In this document: positions 15,586 through 23,973 of the stretch, piece by piece | Layout of the letters: each line of letters opens with the position of its first letter | Numbering within the stretch: position 1 is the first letter of the stretch | Assembly (NCBI RefSeq): GCF_025717605.1 | Contig: NZ_JAJIRQ010000004.1 | Span: 380,804-444,803, forward strand | Length of the DNA stretch: 64,000 nt | From: Paucibacter sp. TC2R-5 | GTDB taxonomy: Bacteria; Pseudomonadota; Gammaproteobacteria; Burkholderiales; Burkholderiaceae_C | Reading direction: 5' to 3' | Made by a program: the position numbers and the translations under genes | Notes under the pieces: model-generated | Database searches by the model: none | The model's input: the letters and a program-made list of their open reading frames with translations, nothing else | Told to the model about the DNA's origin: nothing

Positions 15586-16383
15586 ATGAGCGCAGCCGTG
15601 ATCGCCAGCCGGGCCATGCCAGAACCACCCCGCAAGACCTTGACCAGTCTGCTGACCTGGGGTGTGTTGCTCGCCTTGCTGGCCGGCAGTTGGAAGGGGG
15701 CCGATATGCGCCCGGCCGAGCTGTGGCGCGACAGCGGCAATATGCTGCAGTTCGCCCGGAGCTTCTTCCCGCCTGATTTGCATGACTGGCGCTATTACCT
15801 GCAAGAGCTGGTGATCACGCTGCAAATTGCGCTCTGGGGCACGGCGCTGGCCGTCGTTTGCGCCGCGCCGCTGTCCTTGCTGGCAGCAGCTAACTTGACG
15901 CCCTGGTGGGTACGGCAGCCGGTGCGCCGTCTGCTGGATGCTTTTCGTTCGATCAACGAGATGGTGTTCGCGCTGATCTTTGTCGTCGCCGTGGGCCTGG
16001 GGCCGTTTGCCGGTGTGCTGGCGCTGTGGGTGCACACGACCGGCATCTTGGCCAAGCTGTTCTCCGAGGCCGTCGAGGCGATCGACCCGCAGCCGGTCGA
16101 AGGCATCCGGGCGACCGGGGCCCACCCGCTGGCCGAGATCATCTACGGCGTGATCCCACAGGTCTTGCCGCTGTGGATTTCCTACGCCTTGTATCGGCTG
16201 GAGTCGAATGTGCGCTCGGCTTCGGTGGTCGGCATGGTGGGCGCGGGCGGCATCGGCATGGTGCTGTGGGATGTGATGCGCGGTTTTCAGTACCAGCAGA
16301 CTTGCACGGTGCTGATGATGCTGGTGCTCAGCGTGTCGGTGATCGATGTGTTGTCGGCGCAGGTGCGCAAACGTCTGATTTAA
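15586..16383 (+). CDS. phnE: Phosphonate ABC transporter permease
   Basis: A 265-residue inner-membrane permease with about six hydrophobic segments and the cytoplasmic EAA-type loop ([32 protein letters not shown] is the equivalent region, Gly in the RATGA turn). Family features include [13 protein letters not shown] and [13 protein letters not shown]. It follows phnD by 27 bases. The SD before the start is weak, so an internal start at MPEPPRKT is possible. It is a single permease, not the split PhnE1/PhnE2 form seen in some strains. Confidence 0.93.
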   Translation: MSAAVIASRAMPEPPRKTLTSLLTWGVLLALLAGSWKGADMRPAELWRDSGNMLQFARSFFPPDLHDWRYYLQELVITLQIALWGTALAVVCAAPLSLLAAANLTPWWVRQPVRRLLDAFRSINEMVFALIFVVAVGLGPFAGVLALWVHTTGILAKLFSEAVEAIDPQPVEGIRATGAHPLAEIIYGVIPQVLPLWISYALYRLESNVRSASVVGMVGAGGIGMVLWDVMRGFQYQQTCTVLMMLVLSVSVIDVLSAQVRKRLI

Positions 16384-16403
16384 GCGGTGAGTGAAACCTG
16401 ACG

Positions 16404-16949
16404 ATGAGTGTTGAACAGATCGAACGGCTTTTGCTGGAGAACGCCGAGGTCGTTTATGAAGGCGACCGTGCCGAGCCGGTCAGCAGCTTGGCTCACGCCC
16501 TGCAATGCGCGCAGCTGGCCGAATGGGCCGGCGCGCCGGCGCCCCTGGTGGCGGCGGCTTTGTTGCATGACATTGGGCACTTCATTGAAACGGTGGGTAT
16601 TGCCGATGATATCGACGATGTGCATGAGGCTCGTGCGCAGCCCTTGTTGATGCGGGTCTTTGGCCCGGCGGTGGCGGAGCCGGTGCGCTGGCATGTGGCG
16701 GCCAAGCGCTATTTGGTGGCGGTGGATGTCGGCTATGCGGCGCAACTGACCCCCGCCTCGGTGCATTCGCTGGGCTTGCAGGGCGGGGCGATGACGGCGG
16801 CTGAAGCAGCGGCCTTCGAGGCCTTGCCGTTTGCGCAGGATGCGATTGCATTGCGGCGTTGGGATGATCAGGCGAAGTTGCCGGGGCAGGTGACGCCGGG
16901 CTTGGACTATTACTTGGCCTTGTTGAACGAGTTGCGTTTGGCGTACTAG
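16404..16949 (+). CDS. PhnZ-like HD-domain phosphonate oxygenase
   Basis: A 181-residue HD-domain protein 20 bases after phnE. It has the pattern of phosphonate-operon HD oxygenases (PhnZ/TmpB relatives): YEGDRAEPVSSLAHALQ, then AAALLHDIGHF with the metal-binding HD, H in EARAQPLLMRVFG and H in RWHVAAKRYL. Characterised relatives are mixed-valent diiron enzymes that oxidatively cleave 1-hydroxy-phosphonates made by a partner 2-oxoglutarate oxygenase (PhnY, TmpA). No such partner is in the window, so its substrate is uncertain. It may extend the range of phosphonates used beside C-P lyase. Confidence 0.85.
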   Translation: MSVEQIERLLLENAEVVYEGDRAEPVSSLAHALQCAQLAEWAGAPAPLVAAALLHDIGHFIETVGIADDIDDVHEARAQPLLMRVFGPAVAEPVRWHVAAKRYLVAVDVGYAAQLTPASVHSLGLQGGAMTAAEAAAFEALPFAQDAIALRRWDDQAKLPGQVTPGLDYYLALLNELRLAY

Positions 16950-16991
16950 TTAGGCAATTCGCCGGCAATCACTTCATTGCTCTATCGGCAC

Positions 16992-17306
16992 GATGCCGGG
17001 AGTTCGTCCCGGCGGCCGACTCACTTTTCTTGCTTTGCCAAGAAAAGTAAGCAAAAGAAGGCGACCCTGCCGCATGGCCCTGCGGGTCCGCTCGGTGCTC
17101 AAATTTGCCGGGCCGCGCCCAACTCGCTGCGCGCCCTAACGGCCGCTACGCTCAGACAAGGGGCGCGAAGTCAGATGTTGAAGTCGCTGCGCGACGCCCG
17201 GCAAATTCTCCGCTCCTCGCCCATGCAGAAGGGGTGAACACCCAAGAACACGGCTCGCTGCGCGTCGCCTCGAAGGGTGCTGCGCTGCGCGCTTGCACCT
17301 CGCAAG
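16992..17306 (+). repeat. Structured intergenic repeat, copy A
   Basis: About 315 bases, beginning GATGCCGGGAGTTCGTCCCGG. The sequence recurs with high identity in opposite orientation at 18479-18782. The translated frames in it (for example MALRVRSVLKFAGPRP) are not supported as genes. It contains a hairpin at 17024-17047 and several CGCTGCGCG tracts. Together the two copies bracket the GIY-YIG gene. Confidence 0.85.
17024..17047 (+). terminator. Hairpin in repeat copy A, likely end of the phnCDE transcript
   Basis: CTTTTCTTG (17024-17032) pairs with CAAGAAAAG (17039-17047) over nine bases with a six-base loop, 75 bases after the HD oxygenase stop. The same hairpin in copy B carries a matched T-to-C and A-to-G change, which keeps the pairing and supports a real structure. 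Confidence 0.6.
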
Positions 17307-17383
17307 CCGAAATGCAGTGGTGCCTCAGATTCGAACCTCCCGAATGTGCCCATAACTGAAATTCTGATCCATGGTGTCGGAAG

Positions 17384-18346
17384 TCATGCGCTGCTGACGC
17401 TGTATGTGTTTCGCGCCAACCGGTTCTCGAAATCTGTGAAGCTCACCCCGTTTGGTGTTTTCCAGTTGTCGCGGCCATTAATTGAATAACCAACTACCAC
17501 TGCTGCGGCTTGAGAAGGACTCCGAAATAGCTGGTCTCTTGAAAACTTGAGTTTCGAGCCGCTTCCAATCAAAACGCCTGAGGAGATCAATTGCTCGCGC
17601 AACGTGCGGTAACCAACGGAAAGACTGTTCTGAACAGCGGATGCTGCTTCAGAATTTGCGAGGACCACTAGCCCTTCATCTGTTCGTACTGCTGTTGCTA
17701 TGAGATTGCTAACGCGAAGTTGAAACGTCTGCGTTTGAGATGGCAGCAATGCAAAATTGGCCGACGGTTCGAATATAGGTTGAATGGCAGCTTGTGTCCC
17801 TGGCACTACTTCATGGGTTAATGCGATTCCTGCGCGCTCGACCAATGGCTCAAGAACTCGATGGCCTAACACGCCCAGCAATGTTTGAATTCCTCCGATG
17901 AATTCCTCCATCGCGTCGCGGTCTGCTCTCGGCAACGAAGGTAGTTGGGGAGACGCCGAATTTTCAATCGCATAACGTCCAGCATGGGTGGCCACAGAAA
18001 CCAGTCGGGACTCCAGGTAACGGACATGCGCCTTCGTTAAGTTGTCGTCTTTGCTCGTAAATGCGACAAGCTCAGTCCAAAAGTCCTTGCCACTGATGTG
18101 TGAACACAGTCGATCAAAAACCACCTCGGCTTCCCCAATATATACAGAGTCTTGCCCAGACTCATCATCTTGGCCGAAGAGGAAATAGATTCCTGGGCGT
18201 TTGGCCTCGGTCCACTCCCTGAGCTCCTGGAAGCGAGTTCTGGGGCACGCAATGGCCTGGCCTGTCCAATTGACAATCTCACCGTGACGTAAGCCTGTCA
18301 CCCCGCCATCAGCGAGATAGATTCGAATGCTTTTGCCTAGCGCCAT
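17384..18346 (-). CDS. GIY-YIG nuclease-family protein with DUF4357 domain
   Basis: About 320 residues from the ATG at 18346 (MALGKSIRIYLADGG); an earlier TTG at 18370 lacks support. The GIY-YIG core reads GIYFLFGQ and SVYIGEAEVVFDRL at about residues 52-85. The C-terminal part (about 235-310) with AVVVGYSINGRDNWKT resembles DUF4357, a small domain that often accompanies this nuclease domain. The gene is visibly lower in G+C than its neighbours and sits between inverted repeats in the middle of a phosphonate island, so it looks acquired. Its target is unknown. A role in DNA modification, repair or defence is speculative. Confidence 0.8.
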   Translation of the reverse strand: MALGKSIRIYLADGGVTGLRHGEIVNWTGQAIACPRTRFQELREWTEAKRPGIYFLFGQDDESGQDSVYIGEAEVVFDRLCSHISGKDFWTELVAFTSKDDNLTKAHVRYLESRLVSVATHAGRYAIENSASPQLPSLPRADRDAMEEFIGGIQTLLGVLGHRVLEPLVERAGIALTHEVVPGTQAAIQPIFEPSANFALLPSQTQTFQLRVSNLIATAVRTDEGLVVLANSEAASAVQNSLSVGYRTLREQLISSGVLIGSGSKLKFSRDQLFRSPSQAAAVVVGYSINGRDNWKTPNGVSFTDFENRLARNTYSVSSA

Positions 18347-18478
18347 GGATGACTCACTTTTGACTTTCAACGTGTCGTGTGCCGATTGTTCACGATTTCT
18401 TTGTCAGTATTTGAGCATGCAATTGGTTCGGGGCTAGGTCTCAAAAATATAGGCAAGACCTGACCCATATTGCATCTA
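18347..18478. other. Short AT-rich leader of the GIY-YIG gene
   Basis: About 130 bases between the GIY-YIG start and repeat copy B. It is relatively AT-rich and should hold that gene's promoter, but I cannot point to a convincing -35/-10 pair. Confidence 0.3.
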
Positions 18479-18782
18479 CTTGCGAGGTGCATGCGCGCAG
18501 CGCAGCACCCATCGAGGCGACGCGCAGCGAGCCGAGTTCTTTGGAGTGCCCCTTCTGCATGGGCGAGGAGCGGAGAATTTGCCGGGCGTCGCGCAGCGAC
18601 TTCGAGAACTGACTTCGCGCCCCTTGTCTGAACGGAGCGTAGCGCAGTGAGTTGGGCGCGGCCCGGTAAATTTGAGCACTGAGCGGACCCGCAGGGCCAT
18701 GCGGCAGGGTCGCCTTCTCTTGCCTCCTTCTCTTGGCGAGACAAGAGAAGGGGGTCGGCCGCCGGGACGAACTCCCGGCATC
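18479..18782 (-). repeat. Structured intergenic repeat, copy B (inverted)
   Basis: Reads on the minus strand as a close copy of 16992-17306, including the GATGCCGGGAGTTCGTCCCGG end and the CACCTCGCAAG end. Differences are scattered substitutions and a small deletion around the CTACGCTC tract. Confidence 0.85.
18727..18750 (-). terminator. Hairpin in repeat copy B, likely end of the phnG-M transcript
   Basis: CTTCTCTTG (18727-18735) and CAAGAGAAG (18742-18750) form the same nine-base stem as in copy A with a compensatory base-pair change. It lies about 90 bases beyond the phnM stop in the direction of transcription. Confidence 0.6.
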
Positions 18783-18842
18783 TCACCGACCATCATGTGT
18801 GTCGTGAATAGCCCAGCCGCCTGCGGAAAAACCTGCCAGACG

Positions 18843-19985
18843 TTATGCCACCCGCCGCCCCCGCACAAACACCTCGCAAACCACCGGCTGCCCCACCACC
18901 TCCCGCACCCGCACCAAATCCCCCCGCAGCCCTAAGCCAATTTCCCCACGGTCAGCCAGCCCACAAGCCAAGGCCGGCCTCCGGCTGACGACCGCCAGAG
19001 CTTCGGGCAGGCTGAACCCCGCATCGCGCCGCAGCAACCAGGCCGATTGCAACAAGCTGGATGGCACATAGTCGGAGCTCAGCGCATCCAATACACCGGC
19101 GCGGGCCAAGTCCAGCGCCGAGACATTGCCCGAGTGCGAGCCGCCGCGCAGTACATTCGGTGCACCCGCCACCGTGCACAGGCCCAGCCTATGCGCATGC
19201 TGTGCCGCCGCCAAGGTGGTGGGGAATTCGCTCATGCCCGCACCCAAGGCCCGCGCCTCGTCGACATGGGCAATAGTCGTGTCGTCATGCGTTGCTAATG
19301 CTACCGAGTGACGGCGCGCAAAGTCGGCAAACCAGGCCCGATTCGGCTCGGCATGCTCGGCCTGACGTTGTGGCGCAAGGGCGACTTCGCGTTCCCAGAC
19401 TGCATCGCTCCAGCCCTTCTTGCCGGTGTAATAGGTCTTGGCATGGTCCAGATTGGTCCATTGGCGCTGGCCCGGCGTGTGGTCCATCAGCGAAATCAGG
19501 CGCAGACGCGGGTGCTCGGCAAAGGGCTCGAACAGCTCGCGCGCGTTCGGCGCCGGCAGCTCGCAGCGCACATGGATCAGGTGATCGGCCTTCAATACAC
19601 CGGCCGCCTGCATTTGATCCAACACGTCCAACAAGGCGCTCTGGTCGCGCGCACGAAAGCCATCGCCATACGGGTCGCCGACGCCGATGGCGTCGAGCAC
19701 GGTGGTGATGCCGACCGAGGCAATCTCGGCGTCATGGGCCATCACGGCACCCAGCATCGGAAAGATGACCTTGGGCCTGGGCATCACGTGCCGCTCAAGA
19801 TTGTCGGTATGTACCTCGACCAGACCCGGCAGCAGATAGTCACCGCCCAGGTCGATGGCTCCTGCAACCGCGCTGCCGCCCTGGCCGATTTCGGTGATCA
19901 CGCCATCCTGCACGCGCAGATGGCCACGGATGACTTCTTTGCCCAGCACCAAGAGCGCGTTCGTCAACAACAGATCATTCTTCAT
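18843..19985 (-). CDS. phnM: Alpha-D-ribose 1-methylphosphonate 5-triphosphate diphosphatase
   Basis: A 380-residue amidohydrolase of the C-P lyase pathway. It removes pyrophosphate from the ribosyl phosphonate triphosphate made by PhnGHIL, giving the substrate of PhnJ. The family metal site is visible at VEVHTDNLERH (about 57-67), with further His/Asp in ATHDDTTIAHVDEA and LSSDYVPSSL. Length and sequence pattern match PhnM (about 378 in E. coli). Its start overlaps the phnL stop (ATGA). It is the last gene of the leftward operon. Confidence 0.95.
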   Translation of the reverse strand: MKNDLLLTNALLVLGKEVIRGHLRVQDGVITEIGQGGSAVAGAIDLGGDYLLPGLVEVHTDNLERHVMPRPKVIFPMLGAVMAHDAEIASVGITTVLDAIGVGDPYGDGFRARDQSALLDVLDQMQAAGVLKADHLIHVRCELPAPNARELFEPFAEHPRLRLISLMDHTPGQRQWTNLDHAKTYYTGKKGWSDAVWEREVALAPQRQAEHAEPNRAWFADFARRHSVALATHDDTTIAHVDEARALGAGMSEFPTTLAAAQHAHRLGLCTVAGAPNVLRGGSHSGNVSALDLARAGVLDALSSDYVPSSLLQSAWLLRRDAGFSLPEALAVVSRRPALACGLADRGEIGLGLRGDLVRVREVVGQPVVCEVFVRGRRVA

Positions 19986-20761
19986 ACAGGGCTTCTTTCT
20001 GGCTGGGCGGCAGCCGGCAGGCTGACGCAGCGCGTGGCGACCGCCTCGCGCACTTCCTCGTCATGGAAGATGCCGACGATGGCGCTGCCGGCGGCCTTGG
20101 CGGCGGCAATCATATCGATCACGACGCGCCGGTTCATTGCATCCAGCGAGGCGGTCGGCTCGTCCAGCAAGAGCAGGCGGGCCGGCTGCACAAAGCCGCG
20201 CGCGATATTGACGCGCTGTTGCTCGCCGCCCGAGAAGGTGGCCGGCGGTAAGTCCCAGATCGCTTGGGGCAGATTCAGGCGCGCGAACAGCTCGGCCACC
20301 TGAGCCCGCGCTGCCTGCTGCGCGGCCCGCCAGCGAGCCTCATCGGCGCGGCCAGATTGCAACTCGGGGTCGGCCTGCAGCAGGCGCTCGGCCACCACAT
20401 CGAGCGCGCCGACGCGCGGCAGCGCACGCAGGAACTGGCTGACATAGGCCAGCTCGCGCCGGCGCAGCGCCAGCACTTGCTGCGGCTGGGCCTGGGCAAG
20501 ATCGAGCGGCTCGCTGCCCGGCTGCTCGCCGGCAAACAGGATGCGGCCACTGTCGACGCCGTAGCTGCCGTACAGGCATTTGATCAAGGTGGACTTGCCC
20601 TGGCCCGAGGCGCCGACCAGGGCCACGCATTCGCCCGCCCGTACATCCAGCGAGACGCCGTGCAGGACCGGCAGCGCCTGGCCGCTGCGCAGATGCAGGG
20701 TGAAATGCTTGCGCACATCTTGCACGCTCAAAACAGGCGTTATTGAATTCGTCATCATCAT
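19982..20761 (-). CDS. phnL: C-P lyase system ABC protein PhnL
   Basis: A 259-residue ABC-type ATPase. It has Walker A GASGQGKST (about 57-65), the signature FSGGEQQR and Walker B LLLLDEPTASLD. PhnL binds the C-P lyase core and is needed with PhnG, PhnH and PhnI to install methylphosphonate on the ribose of ATP. The start lies in an ATGATGATG run, so the exact first Met is uncertain by two codons. It overlaps phnK upstream and phnM downstream. Confidence 0.95.
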   Translation of the reverse strand: MMMTNSITPVLSVQDVRKHFTLHLRSGQALPVLHGVSLDVRAGECVALVGASGQGKSTLIKCLYGSYGVDSGRILFAGEQPGSEPLDLAQAQPQQVLALRRRELAYVSQFLRALPRVGALDVVAERLLQADPELQSGRADEARWRAAQQAARAQVAELFARLNLPQAIWDLPPATFSGGEQQRVNIARGFVQPARLLLLDEPTASLDAMNRRVVIDMIAAAKAAGSAIVGIFHDEEVREAVATRCVSLPAAAQPERSPV

Positions 20762-21549
20762 GGCGCCACCACCGAGGCGACCAGTAGCTGGGTGTAGGGG
20801 TGCTGAGGGTCGTCCAGCACGCGGTCGGTGAGTCCCTCTTCAACGATGCGGCCTTCGCGCATCACCAGCGTGCGATGCGCGAGCAGGCGCGCCACGCCCA
20901 GGTCATGGGTGACGATCAGCGCGGACAGATGCATGCGCGCGACCAGCAGCCGGATCAGATCCAGCAGCTTGGCCTGCACCGACACATCCAGCCCCGAGGT
21001 CGGCTCGTCCATCAGGACCAGGCGCGGCTTGGTGACCAGATTGCGAGCAATTTGAAGGCGCTGGCGCATGCCACCGGAGAAGCCGCGCGGTGAGTCGTCG
21101 ATGCGCAGCGGGTCAAGCTCGACGCGGCTCATCCAGTCCTCGCCGGTGGCGCGCAGCTGGCTGTAATGGCGCAGGCCGGCGCCCATCAGGCGCTCGCCGA
21201 TATTGGCGCCGGCGCTGACGTTCATGCGCAGGCCATCGGCCGCATGCTGCTCGACAAAGCCCCATTCGGTGCGGGCCAGCAGGCGGCGTTGGCGCTCGCT
21301 GATGCGGTGTACGTCCACCTGCTCACCGGCCGCGCTGCGGTACAGCACCTGGCCGGCAGCGGGTTGCAAGCGCGCAGCGATGCAGTTCAAGAGCGTGCTC
21401 TTGCCCGAACCGGACTCGCCCACAATCGCCACCACCTCGCCGGGAAACAGGCTCAGTGAGGCCTCGCTGACCGCCGCGCGGGTTTGCCCGGCGGCATTGA
21501 AACGGTGCGTTAGCCCCGTCACTTGCAAAAGAGGTTGAGCGGCGGTCAT
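20758..21549 (-). CDS. phnK: C-P lyase system ABC protein PhnK
   Basis: A 263-residue ABC ATPase. It has Walker A GESGSGKST (about 42-50), the signature FSGGMRQR and Walker B RLVLMDEPTSGLD. In E. coli, PhnK docks on the PhnJ subunit of the GHIJ core, and with PhnL its ATPase cycle opens the core. It overlaps the GNAT gene upstream and phnL downstream by four bases each. Confidence 0.95.
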   Translation of the reverse strand: MTAAQPLLQVTGLTHRFNAAGQTRAAVSEASLSLFPGEVVAIVGESGSGKSTLLNCIAARLQPAAGQVLYRSAAGEQVDVHRISERQRRLLARTEWGFVEQHAADGLRMNVSAGANIGERLMGAGLRHYSQLRATGEDWMSRVELDPLRIDDSPRGFSGGMRQRLQIARNLVTKPRLVLMDEPTSGLDVSVQAKLLDLIRLLVARMHLSALIVTHDLGVARLLAHRTLVMREGRIVEEGLTDRVLDDPQHPYTQLLVASVVAP

Positions 21550-22004
21550 GGCTTCAACTCAATCTGGAAGCTCTTGCCATGCTGCTCGAAGCCCAGCTTT
21601 TCGTAGAAAGCATGGGCCTCGGTGCGGCGCAGATTGGACGACAGCGCGAGCTTGTAGCAACCCGCCGCCGCCGCCAGATCAACAGCGTCTTGCATCAAGG
21701 CGCGGCCGACGCCCTGGCCCTGCAGATCGGCCGCGACGCCGACGCTTTCCACCACCGCCGAGGGCGTGCCCTGGTGCGAGAGCATGGGCAGGATGAACAG
21801 CGTCAGCGTGCCGACCAAATGCCCAGCCGTTTCGGCCAGGCGCACTCGGGCCAAGGGCAGGGCTTGAATCTGCTGCCAGGCTTGTTCAAGCCGAGCAAGG
21901 TCAGCGTTCCCTGGGCCGTCCAGGCCGCTGCTTTGGTACAGCGCCAACAAGGCCGGCAGGTCGCCAATCTGCGCATCACGAATCGTTAAGGGGTGCTCAT
22001 TCAT
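21546..22004 (-). CDS. GNAT acetyltransferase, PhnO-like
   Basis: A 152-residue GNAT protein lodged between phnJ and phnK, overlapping both. The acetyl-CoA loop reads VGVAADLQGQGVGRALMQDA (about 90-109), and the C-terminal ALSSNLRRTEAHAFYEKLGFEQ resembles the equivalent part of PhnO. PhnO N-acetylates aminoalkylphosphonates and protects cells from toxic analogues such as aminomethylphosphonate. The position inside the core operon, not at its end, is unusual compared with E. coli. The assignment to PhnO function is likely but not certain. Confidence 0.75.
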   Translation of the reverse strand: MNEHPLTIRDAQIGDLPALLALYQSSGLDGPGNADLARLEQAWQQIQALPLARVRLAETAGHLVGTLTLFILPMLSHQGTPSAVVESVGVAADLQGQGVGRALMQDAVDLAAAAGCYKLALSSNLRRTEAHAFYEKLGFEQHGKSFQIELKP

Positions 22005-22863
22005 GGTTGTGCTTTCGCTCCATTTGCGCGGCGCACCAGTCGCTGTCCGAACAGGTCCACAGCGTCATTCCTTCGCTTTGCACGACCTCGTCTAGAAAGC
22101 TGGTCGTGCAGCCGCACAGCTCGCAGGCGTGCCCCTGCGGCTTGATCTCAAACGGGTGGTCCTCGAAGTCGAGGCTGCGCACGCTGGTGTAGGGCGGCAC
22201 CGCATAGAGCCGCTTCTCGCGCCCGGCGCCGAACAGCTGCAGCGCCGGCATCCGGTCCATCTTGGGGTTATCAAAAGCCGGAATCGGACTGGGCGCCATC
22301 ACATAGCGGCCGTTCACCAGCACGGGGTAGTCGTAAGCCGTCTCGACCCGGCCCCATTGCGCGATGTCCTCGTACAGCTTCACATTCATCAGCCCATATT
22401 CCTCGGCCGCGTGCAGGCTCTCGCATTCGGCCCGGTTCGGCTCCAGCCGGTACAAGGGTTCGGGCTGCGGCACCTGGTAGACCAAGACCTGGCCCTCGCG
22501 CAGCGGCGTCTCGGGGATGCGGTGGCGAGTCTGGATCAGCGTCGCGTCCACCGTGCGGGTTGTGGTCGCGACGCCGGTCGTGCGGGCGAAGAAGTCGCGG
22601 ATATTGACGGCGTTGGTGGTGTCGTCGCTGCCCTGGTCGATCACCTTCAAGACATCGTCCTGGCCGATCACGGCGGCCGTGACCTGGATGCCGCCTGTGC
22701 CCCAACCATAGGCCAGCGGCATCTCGCGCGAGCCAAACGGCACTTGGTGGCCGGGGATGGCCACCGCCTTCAACAAGGCGCGGCGGATCATCCGCTTGCT
22801 TCGCTCGTCGAGATAGGCGAAGTTATAGCCTTCGGCGCTTTGTTGCTTGATGCTTTCGCTCAT
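21997..22863 (-). CDS. phnJ: C-P lyase radical-SAM subunit PhnJ
   Basis: A 288-residue subunit that breaks the C-P bond of ribose 1-methylphosphonate 5-phosphate, forming the 1,2-cyclic phosphate and methane in the case of methylphosphonate. The cysteines of the Fe-S cluster are near the C-terminus (CELCGCTTSF, then WTCSDSDWC), as in E. coli PhnJ (281 residues). The N-terminus has the expected FAYLDERSKRMIRRALLKAV, and the region VPFGSREMPLAYGWGTGG holds the glycine-rich radical site. It overlaps phnI by ATGA. Confidence 0.96.
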   Translation of the reverse strand: MSESIKQQSAEGYNFAYLDERSKRMIRRALLKAVAIPGHQVPFGSREMPLAYGWGTGGIQVTAAVIGQDDVLKVIDQGSDDTTNAVNIRDFFARTTGVATTTRTVDATLIQTRHRIPETPLREGQVLVYQVPQPEPLYRLEPNRAECESLHAAEEYGLMNVKLYEDIAQWGRVETAYDYPVLVNGRYVMAPSPIPAFDNPKMDRMPALQLFGAGREKRLYAVPPYTSVRSLDFEDHPFEIKPQGHACELCGCTTSFLDEVVQSEGMTLWTCSDSDWCAAQMERKHNHE

Positions 22864-23969
22864 GGCTGCTCCGCTGCTTGTCTGTCGCTGCGCTCTTGGC
22901 GCAGCTGCCGTATCAGTTGCAACTCGGACTCGAAGGTCACGTAATGCGGCAGTTTCAGATGCTGCACAAATCCCGAGGCCTCGACGCTGTCACCTTGCGG
23001 CAGCGCGAACTCCTGTTGCTGCGCCGGGCTGCTGACCTGCTCGCCGAACTCATCGGCACGCAGCGCGCGGTCCAGCAGCGACATTGCCATCGCCTTGCGC
23101 TCGCCGTGGCCGAACACCAGGCCGTAGCCGCGCGTGAACTGCGGCGGCGCGCCCTCGCTGCCGACAAACTGGTTCAGCATCTGGCATTCGGTCAGCTCGA
23201 CTTCACCGACCTCGATCTCGAAGTCCAGCTCATCCGGCTGCAGCGACACGGTCACCGCGCCGAAGCGGATGTCGCCGGCAAAAGGGTGCGTAAAAGCGTA
23301 ACCGCGCTGGGTCGAATAGGCCAGGCCCAAGACCCAGCCCTCGTCGGCGCGCGCCAGCATTTGCAGGCGGCCGCAGCGCGGCAGTGGGTAGCGCGGCGGG
23401 TCGCGGGTGATGTCCAGCGGCTCGGGGTCGCCGTCGGGCGGCAGTGCGGGCTCGATCAGGCCTTGGGCGGATAGCGCCTCCAGTGCATTGCTGATCACGC
23501 TCTGTGCTTGTTCAGGTGCCTGCTCCGGCTGCACTTGTTGATCCACTGCTGCCGGCGCATCGCCGCGCAGCAAATTGAAATCTAGCAGGCGCTGCGTGTA
23601 GTCATAAGTCGGCCCCAGCACTTGGCCCCCGGGCAGGTCTTTGAAAATCGCCGAGATGCGGCGCTGCGGACGCATGGCGTCGCAATTGAGCGGTGCGCTG
23701 AAGGCCAGGCGCGGCAAGGTGCTGCGGTAGGCGCGCAGCAAAAAAGCGGCCTCGATCGCGTCGCCCTGCGCCTGCACCAAGGCCAAGGCGGCCAGCTCGG
23801 GGTCGTAGAGTGAGGCCTCGGCCATCACCCGCCCGACCAGCAAGCCCATTTGCTCCTGCACCTGCGCCACGCCGATGGCAGGCAGATTCAGGTCGCCCCG
23901 GCGTGCGGCGGCGAGCAGATCGCGCGAGGCTTTGATGGCTGACTCACCACCCTTGACGGCGATATACAT
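22860..23969 (-). CDS. phnI: C-P lyase core subunit PhnI
   Basis: A 369-residue subunit whose family exchanges the adenine of ATP for a phosphonate together with PhnG, PhnH and PhnL. The start YIAVKGGESAIKASRDLL is highly characteristic. Other typical parts are DYTQRLLDFNLLRGD and TRGYGLVFGHGERKAMAMSLLDRAL. It is slightly longer than E. coli PhnI (354) because of a Gln/Glu-rich insert near residues 145-160. It lies four bases after phnH. Confidence 0.96.
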   Translation of the reverse strand: MYIAVKGGESAIKASRDLLAAARRGDLNLPAIGVAQVQEQMGLLVGRVMAEASLYDPELAALALVQAQGDAIEAAFLLRAYRSTLPRLAFSAPLNCDAMRPQRRISAIFKDLPGGQVLGPTYDYTQRLLDFNLLRGDAPAAVDQQVQPEQAPEQAQSVISNALEALSAQGLIEPALPPDGDPEPLDITRDPPRYPLPRCGRLQMLARADEGWVLGLAYSTQRGYAFTHPFAGDIRFGAVTVSLQPDELDFEIEVGEVELTECQMLNQFVGSEGAPPQFTRGYGLVFGHGERKAMAMSLLDRALRADEFGEQVSSPAQQQEFALPQGDSVEASGFVQHLKLPHYVTFESELQLIRQLRQERSDRQAAEQP

Positions 23970-23973
23970 GGCC

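Noticed and set aside
18367-18868. Minus-strand frames of 130-139 codons in front of the GIY-YIG gene
   Set aside because: They are translations of the intergenic repeat, which also occurs at 16992-17306; repeat-derived frames such as these are common false genes.
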